Position numbers and translations under genes: made by a program
Shown here: one piece after another, positions 61,008-64,000 of the stretch
Layout of the letters: every line of letters starts with the position of its first letter
How positions within the stretch are numbered: the first letter of the stretch is position 1
Notes under the pieces: model-generated
Told to the model about the DNA's origin: nothing
Databases searched by the model: none
The model's input: the letters and a program-made list of their open reading frames with translations, nothing else
NCBI GenBank assembly: GCA_963931055.1
Contig: OZ006987.1
Span: forward strand, 2,294,001 to 2,358,000
Direction of reading: 5' to 3'
Source: Coprenecus sp949297365
GTDB lineage: Bacteria > Bacteroidota > Bacteroidia > Bacteroidales > UBA932
DNA: 64,000 bases

Positions 61008-61937
61008 TTATCTTTGTCTTACTCCAAAAAACTTATTATTGAATAATGCTCTAATATTCTGAATGGCACCTTTTACATTATTGCCTTTGCATATATGCGC
61101 TAATTGTCTTAAAAAATAGGCAAAAAAATTGGAATCCGAGAATGAAAGAGAAACTCTGCATAGTAAGCAATCCCTATCATTGCATAGCATTTTTGTTATG
61201 TCTTTACTGATAAATTCTTCTTCCTTTTTAAGAGTTTCCATCATGCTTGTCAAAACAGCATGTCCGTTACCTATCGAACCTTCTGTTTTTTGAACAATGG
61301 TAGGATATATGTATTTAGAATTTGCTTCCAAAAAAGCTTTATGACAAAAAATAGTATTCTCAGCATCATGCCAAACAATACTGTCTCCTTCTTTAAAGTA
61401 TAAACCATATTTAGGTTTTATCTGATAATTGCCAGTTTCTTCAAGGACATTAGTAAAAGCAATATGCGTTGTGCCGGTAAATCCTTCTCCTCCAATTCTC
61501 AAACACTTACAATCAAATTTATTGATTGCCTCTTCCAATAACCAATAACCACGTTTTTCATGAGTGTGCGAGTTTGTCAAATATTCGGCATGTTTACCTA
61601 TGACAAGAAAAGGAAATTCTAATTTACGGGATATTTTTACTCCTGGATAAGACATTGCCATAATAGGCATTACTCCAGTAGTCGGCTTTGGAGGATTTTC
61701 GTATGAATAAACTTCTTTCCTATGAAAAAACCTCAATTGTCTAATATATTTTTGGGGAAATGCCGTCAAAATAATAGTACCATCTTCCCCTATAACCTCA
61801 TGCAAGGCTTGTAAAAATACCATAGGACCTCCTTCTATTTTGCCTACGGCCTTATACGAAATTCTAAGAAATAGAGTATCTCCTTCTTTTATTCCAATAC
61901 GATAAAAATCTTCTTTTAAACTCTCCTTTGTTATCAT
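61008..61937 (-). CDS. AAC(3)-fold N-acyltransferase (Antibiotic_NAT family)
   Basis: A 309-residue protein of the family named for aminoglycoside 3-N-acetyltransferases: GDTLFLRISYKAVGKIEGG, DGTIILTAFP, PPKPTTGVMPIMAM, and RIGGEGFTGTTHIAFTNVLEE with the conserved histidine. In a polysaccharide operon the natural reading is CoA-dependent N-acylation of an amino sugar, not antibiotic resistance. It overlaps the HpcH/HpaI gene by four bases, so its acyl donor may be the CoA ester handled there (inference). Confidence 0.83.
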   Translation of the reverse strand: MITKESLKEDFYRIGIKEGDTLFLRISYKAVGKIEGGPMVFLQALHEVIGEDGTIILTAFPQKYIRQLRFFHRKEVYSYENPPKPTTGVMPIMAMSYPGVKISRKLEFPFLVIGKHAEYLTNSHTHEKRGYWLLEEAINKFDCKCLRIGGEGFTGTTHIAFTNVLEETGNYQIKPKYGLYFKEGDSIVWHDAENTIFCHKAFLEANSKYIYPTIVQKTEGSIGNGHAVLTSMMETLKKEEEFISKDITKMLCNDRDCLLCRVSLSFSDSNFFAYFLRQLAHICKGNNVKGAIQNIRALFNNKFFGVRQR

Positions 61938-62812
61938 AGTCTATCTATTATTTTGACCTTGTTCATAATATCCTTTGCTTTTTTCAGCATAGGTGGTCCG
62001 ATAAACTTACCGTTTATAACTGCAACACCTTTACCTGTCCTGAATGCTTCATCAGAAAGACGTATCATTTCTTTTGCCCACTCAATTTCTTCTTCTGATG
62101 GAGAATAATATTTATGAACCAAAGGCAATTCTTTCGGATTCAAGACAAGCATTCCTTCGAACCCTAATTTCTTGGACAAAATCAGATTCCTCTCCAAATC
62201 TTCTAAATCATGTACTTTTATATGGACTGTATCTATTGGAACTATGCCGGCTTCTCTTGCTGCCATAGCTATTTTTGCTCTCGCCATGAATATACTTTTC
62301 CCTTCAGGATCATGTTCGCCACCAAGATCCGTCACAAAATCCTCACATCCGAATGCTATCGCGACAACCCTTGGCGATGCCTTGCATATTTCCTGTACAT
62401 TCAATACTGCACCGGTGGTTTCTATCAATGGTATGATTTTGAATGTTCCTATAGAATATCCTTTCTCATACTCAATAGTATCCAACAATTTTCCTATAAA
62501 GTATATATCTTGACCGCAAGTCGCTTTGGGATAAACAAATCCGTGGATTCCTTCAACCGTCAATTGATATACATCCTGTAGTAGATGTCCGCTTTCTCTA
62601 TCGTTTATCCTTGGATAAAGCGTTCTCCCCTTGAACTTTCCATCCTGTATATATCTTAATATATTATCTCTTGCTACCTGCTTATTTTCAGATGGTTGCA
62701 CAGAATCTTCTATGTCGGGCAACAATATGTCCGCACTGACTCTGCAAGCACTGTCCATTAATTTTGTATTGTGCGCAGGAACAAACATCAGGCTTCTAAA
62801 TAAATTTTCCAT
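61934..62812 (-). CDS. HpcH/HpaI aldolase / citrate lyase beta-like CoA-ester lyase
   Basis: A 292-residue TIM-barrel lyase of the CitE/malyl-CoA lyase group: LMFVPAHNTKLM, LPDIEDSV, YPRINDRESG (CoA-binding Arg region), IPLIETTGAVLN (metal-ligand Glu) and FGCEDFVTDLGG (metal-ligand Asp). Family members cleave or form 3-hydroxyacyl-CoA esters such as malyl-CoA or citramalyl-CoA. With the MaoC gene ten bases upstream the pair recalls the malyl-CoA/mesaconyl-CoA enzyme pairs, here placed in a polysaccharide operon. Confidence 0.86.
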   Translation of the reverse strand: MENLFRSLMFVPAHNTKLMDSACRVSADILLPDIEDSVQPSENKQVARDNILRYIQDGKFKGRTLYPRINDRESGHLLQDVYQLTVEGIHGFVYPKATCGQDIYFIGKLLDTIEYEKGYSIGTFKIIPLIETTGAVLNVQEICKASPRVVAIAFGCEDFVTDLGGEHDPEGKSIFMARAKIAMAAREAGIVPIDTVHIKVHDLEDLERNLILSKKLGFEGMLVLNPKELPLVHKYYSPSEEEIEWAKEMIRLSDEAFRTGKGVAVINGKFIGPPMLKKAKDIMNKVKIIDRL

Positions 62813-62822
62813 AATCTAAAAT

Positions 62823-63284
62823 TTATATCTGTTTTCTCTTTATCAAAACATGCCTGCGGAATGACAGGACATCGACTCCATTCTGATTATAGGCTATTGA
62901 TTCTACATGGATAATTCCTCGGTCTGGTTTTGATTTTGACTCTCTTTTATCCAATATTTTTGTTCTGACGTATATTGTGTCATTCAAAAATACTGGATTT
63001 AAATGTTTTATATCTTCATATCCAAGGTTCGCTATTGCTTTACCGCTAATGTCTGGTACAGTTATACCTACTGCCAATGAAAATACAAGTGTGCCTACTA
63101 CAAGAATCTTCCCATGCTGATTTTTCGCAGCATAATCGACATTAGTATGCACCGGATGATGATTCATCGTAAGCAAACTGAAAAAATTATTATCGCTTTC
63201 AAAAATCGTTTTAGATAAGGAATGTTTTATTTCACTCCCCACTACGAAATCTTCGTAGTACAAACCCAATACAGACTGATTCAT
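62823..63284 (-). CDS. MaoC-family (hot-dog) hydratase
   Basis: A 153-residue single hot-dog domain. ESDNNFFSLLTMNHHPVHTN contains the hydratase-2 type Asp and His. YEDFVVGSEIKHSLSKTI is the usual N-terminus, and VFLNDTIYVRTKILDKRES the later strand. MaoC hydratases act on enoyl-CoA or mesaconyl-CoA. It is one base downstream of the flippase stop codon and ten bases upstream of the CitE-like gene. It probably makes or removes the hydroxyl of the CoA ester used by its neighbours. Confidence 0.85.
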   Translation of the reverse strand: MNQSVLGLYYEDFVVGSEIKHSLSKTIFESDNNFFSLLTMNHHPVHTNVDYAAKNQHGKILVVGTLVFSLAVGITVPDISGKAIANLGYEDIKHLNPVFLNDTIYVRTKILDKRESKSKPDRGIIHVESIAYNQNGVDVLSFRRHVLIKRKQI

Positions 63285-63285
63285 T

Positions 63286-64000
63286 TTATCTTTTAATTTT
63301 TTTTAATACCATAGACATTATTGATTGTCTTTCATTTTTGGAAAAACCTATACAACAAATCATTGCCAATAATAATACTTCAATGATGGCCGTTATCAGT
63401 ACACGAGATGTCAGTGACTCCAAGAATCTGAATAATGCAACTTGTAAGAATGAGATAATTAATACGATTATACTAATAGGAAGCATTACGGATTTTAAAA
63501 AATATCTGACAGAAAAACTAATCTGTCTTTTAGCGTAAAACAACCTAACAGCTAAAACAAAAAACGATATTGCAACTTTAATATAAAATATTGTTTCAGG
63601 GGGAAAACCATTTTTTAAAAAGATTAGCGATAGAATAAAGTTTAAAGCTATTACAATACTGACAACCAATTGATAATTTTTATTACGACCTGTTGCCATA
63701 ATTGATATAACAAGAGGCATTCCTATAACTTCCAAGTATGAATACCATATCAGTATTTTACAAAATAGTGCCGAATATGGCGGTGTAGTATCAAGCCATA
63801 AATTTAAAATAACATCAATATTGAATATTATGGGTACTGATATTATGTATAATAAAAAAAAGGAAAATTTTGAAGCCTGACAACTAAGTTTCTGCATTCC
63901 CGATATGTCTCCAATAGAATAACTTTTTACTATCTGCGGACGGAAAGCAGTTTGGAAATTACTGGTAAACTGGGACATGGCCGAACTTACCTGATTGGTT
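63286..64000 (-). CDS. Oligosaccharide flippase (Wzx-like), 5' part outside window
   Basis: The C-terminal 237 or so residues of a polytopic flippase. The frame continues through the right edge of the window (codons before the ATG at 63978 read TNQVSSA), so the gene begins beyond base 64000. VSSAMSQFTSNFQTAFRPQIVKSYS corresponds to the ISTAFTNAISPQL segment of the flippase at 35025. Seven or so helices follow. It is the first visible gene of the second polysaccharide locus. Confidence 0.85.
   Translation of the reverse strand, partial: TNQVSSAMSQFTSNFQTAFRPQIVKSYSIGDISGMQKLSCQASKFSFFLLYIISVPIIFNIDVILNLWLDTTPPYSALFCKILIWYSYLEVIGMPLVISIMATGRNKNYQLVVSIVIALNFILSLIFLKNGFPPETIFYIKVAISFFVLAVRLFYAKRQISFSVRYFLKSVMLPISIIVLIISFLQVALFRFLESLTSRVLITAIIEVLLLAMICCIGFSKNERQSIMSMVLKKIKR

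Noticed and set aside
61008..61937. Aminoglycoside resistance gene
   Set aside because: The family name comes from such enzymes, but the operon context and differences around the active-site region make a glycan acyltransferase far more likely.

Overview
The window looks like chromosomal DNA of a member of the Bacteroidota, most likely order Bacteroidales. The basis is: repeated matches to the Bacteroidales promoter (TTG, about 20 bases, TAnnTTTG) in front of tmRNA, tRNA-Cys and several genes; almost no Shine-Dalgarno sequences; a tmRNA tag ending NYALAA; and families typical of the phylum (DUF4296 lipoprotein, DUF6427 membrane protein, UpxY-type antiterminator, PHP-type CpsB phosphatase, TupA-like ATP-grasp proteins). 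The genus cannot be fixed from the sequence alone.

Bases 1-26,324 are mostly housekeeping genes. In order they are: the end of a 7TM-HD phosphodiesterase; tmRNA; a small outer-membrane barrel; a leftward operon (DUF4296 lipoprotein, amidohydrolase, radical SAM protein, Dtd, DeoC); a rightward group (polysaccharide deacetylase, PurD, DUF6427); an aminotransferase; PurM; an unknown large lipoprotein; a DEDDy exonuclease; an RlmI-type methyltransferase; free-Met-R-sulfoxide reductase; and tRNA-Cys. The tRNA terminator is followed by an unusual array of five 125-bp tandem repeats. Next come an EEP-family hydrolase, PckA, RecQ, a secreted WG-repeat caspase-like protein with a DUF4384-like partner, and an OmpA-type protein.

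Bases 26,510-49,282 are a complete rightward capsular or exopolysaccharide operon. It opens with an UpxY/NusG-type antiterminator, a Wza-like export lipoprotein, a Wzc-like tyrosine kinase and a CpsB phosphatase. A PglF-type 4,6-dehydratase at the front and PglD, PglC and PglE homologues at the end together suggest a UDP-N,N'-diacetylbacillosamine-type first sugar. Ugd supplies UDP-glucuronate, and a WbjB-WbjC-WbjD set plus a WbuB-like transferase suggest L-FucNAc. The middle holds a flippase, a polymerase, glycosyltransferases, a TupA-like protein and an acyltransferase. Base composition is strongly mosaic: the nucleotide-sugar genes are very GC-rich and the flippase, transferase and polymerase block is very AT-rich. 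A toxin-antitoxin remnant (intact antitoxin, PIN toxin cut to 40 codons) sits at one of these composition boundaries.

Bases 50,621-64,000 hold a second, leftward polysaccharide locus that runs off the right edge. It converges on the first locus, with an Rpn-type PD-(D/E)XK nuclease gene between them. It carries its own partial flippase, polymerase, transferases, DegT aminotransferase and priming sugar transferase. It also has a tightly coupled block of MaoC hydratase, HpcH/HpaI-type lyase, AAC(3)-fold acyltransferase, CapA-like protein and ATP-grasp ligase. I infer that this block makes and attaches an unusual acyl or amide substituent, and I regard it as the best candidate in the window for an undescribed pathway.
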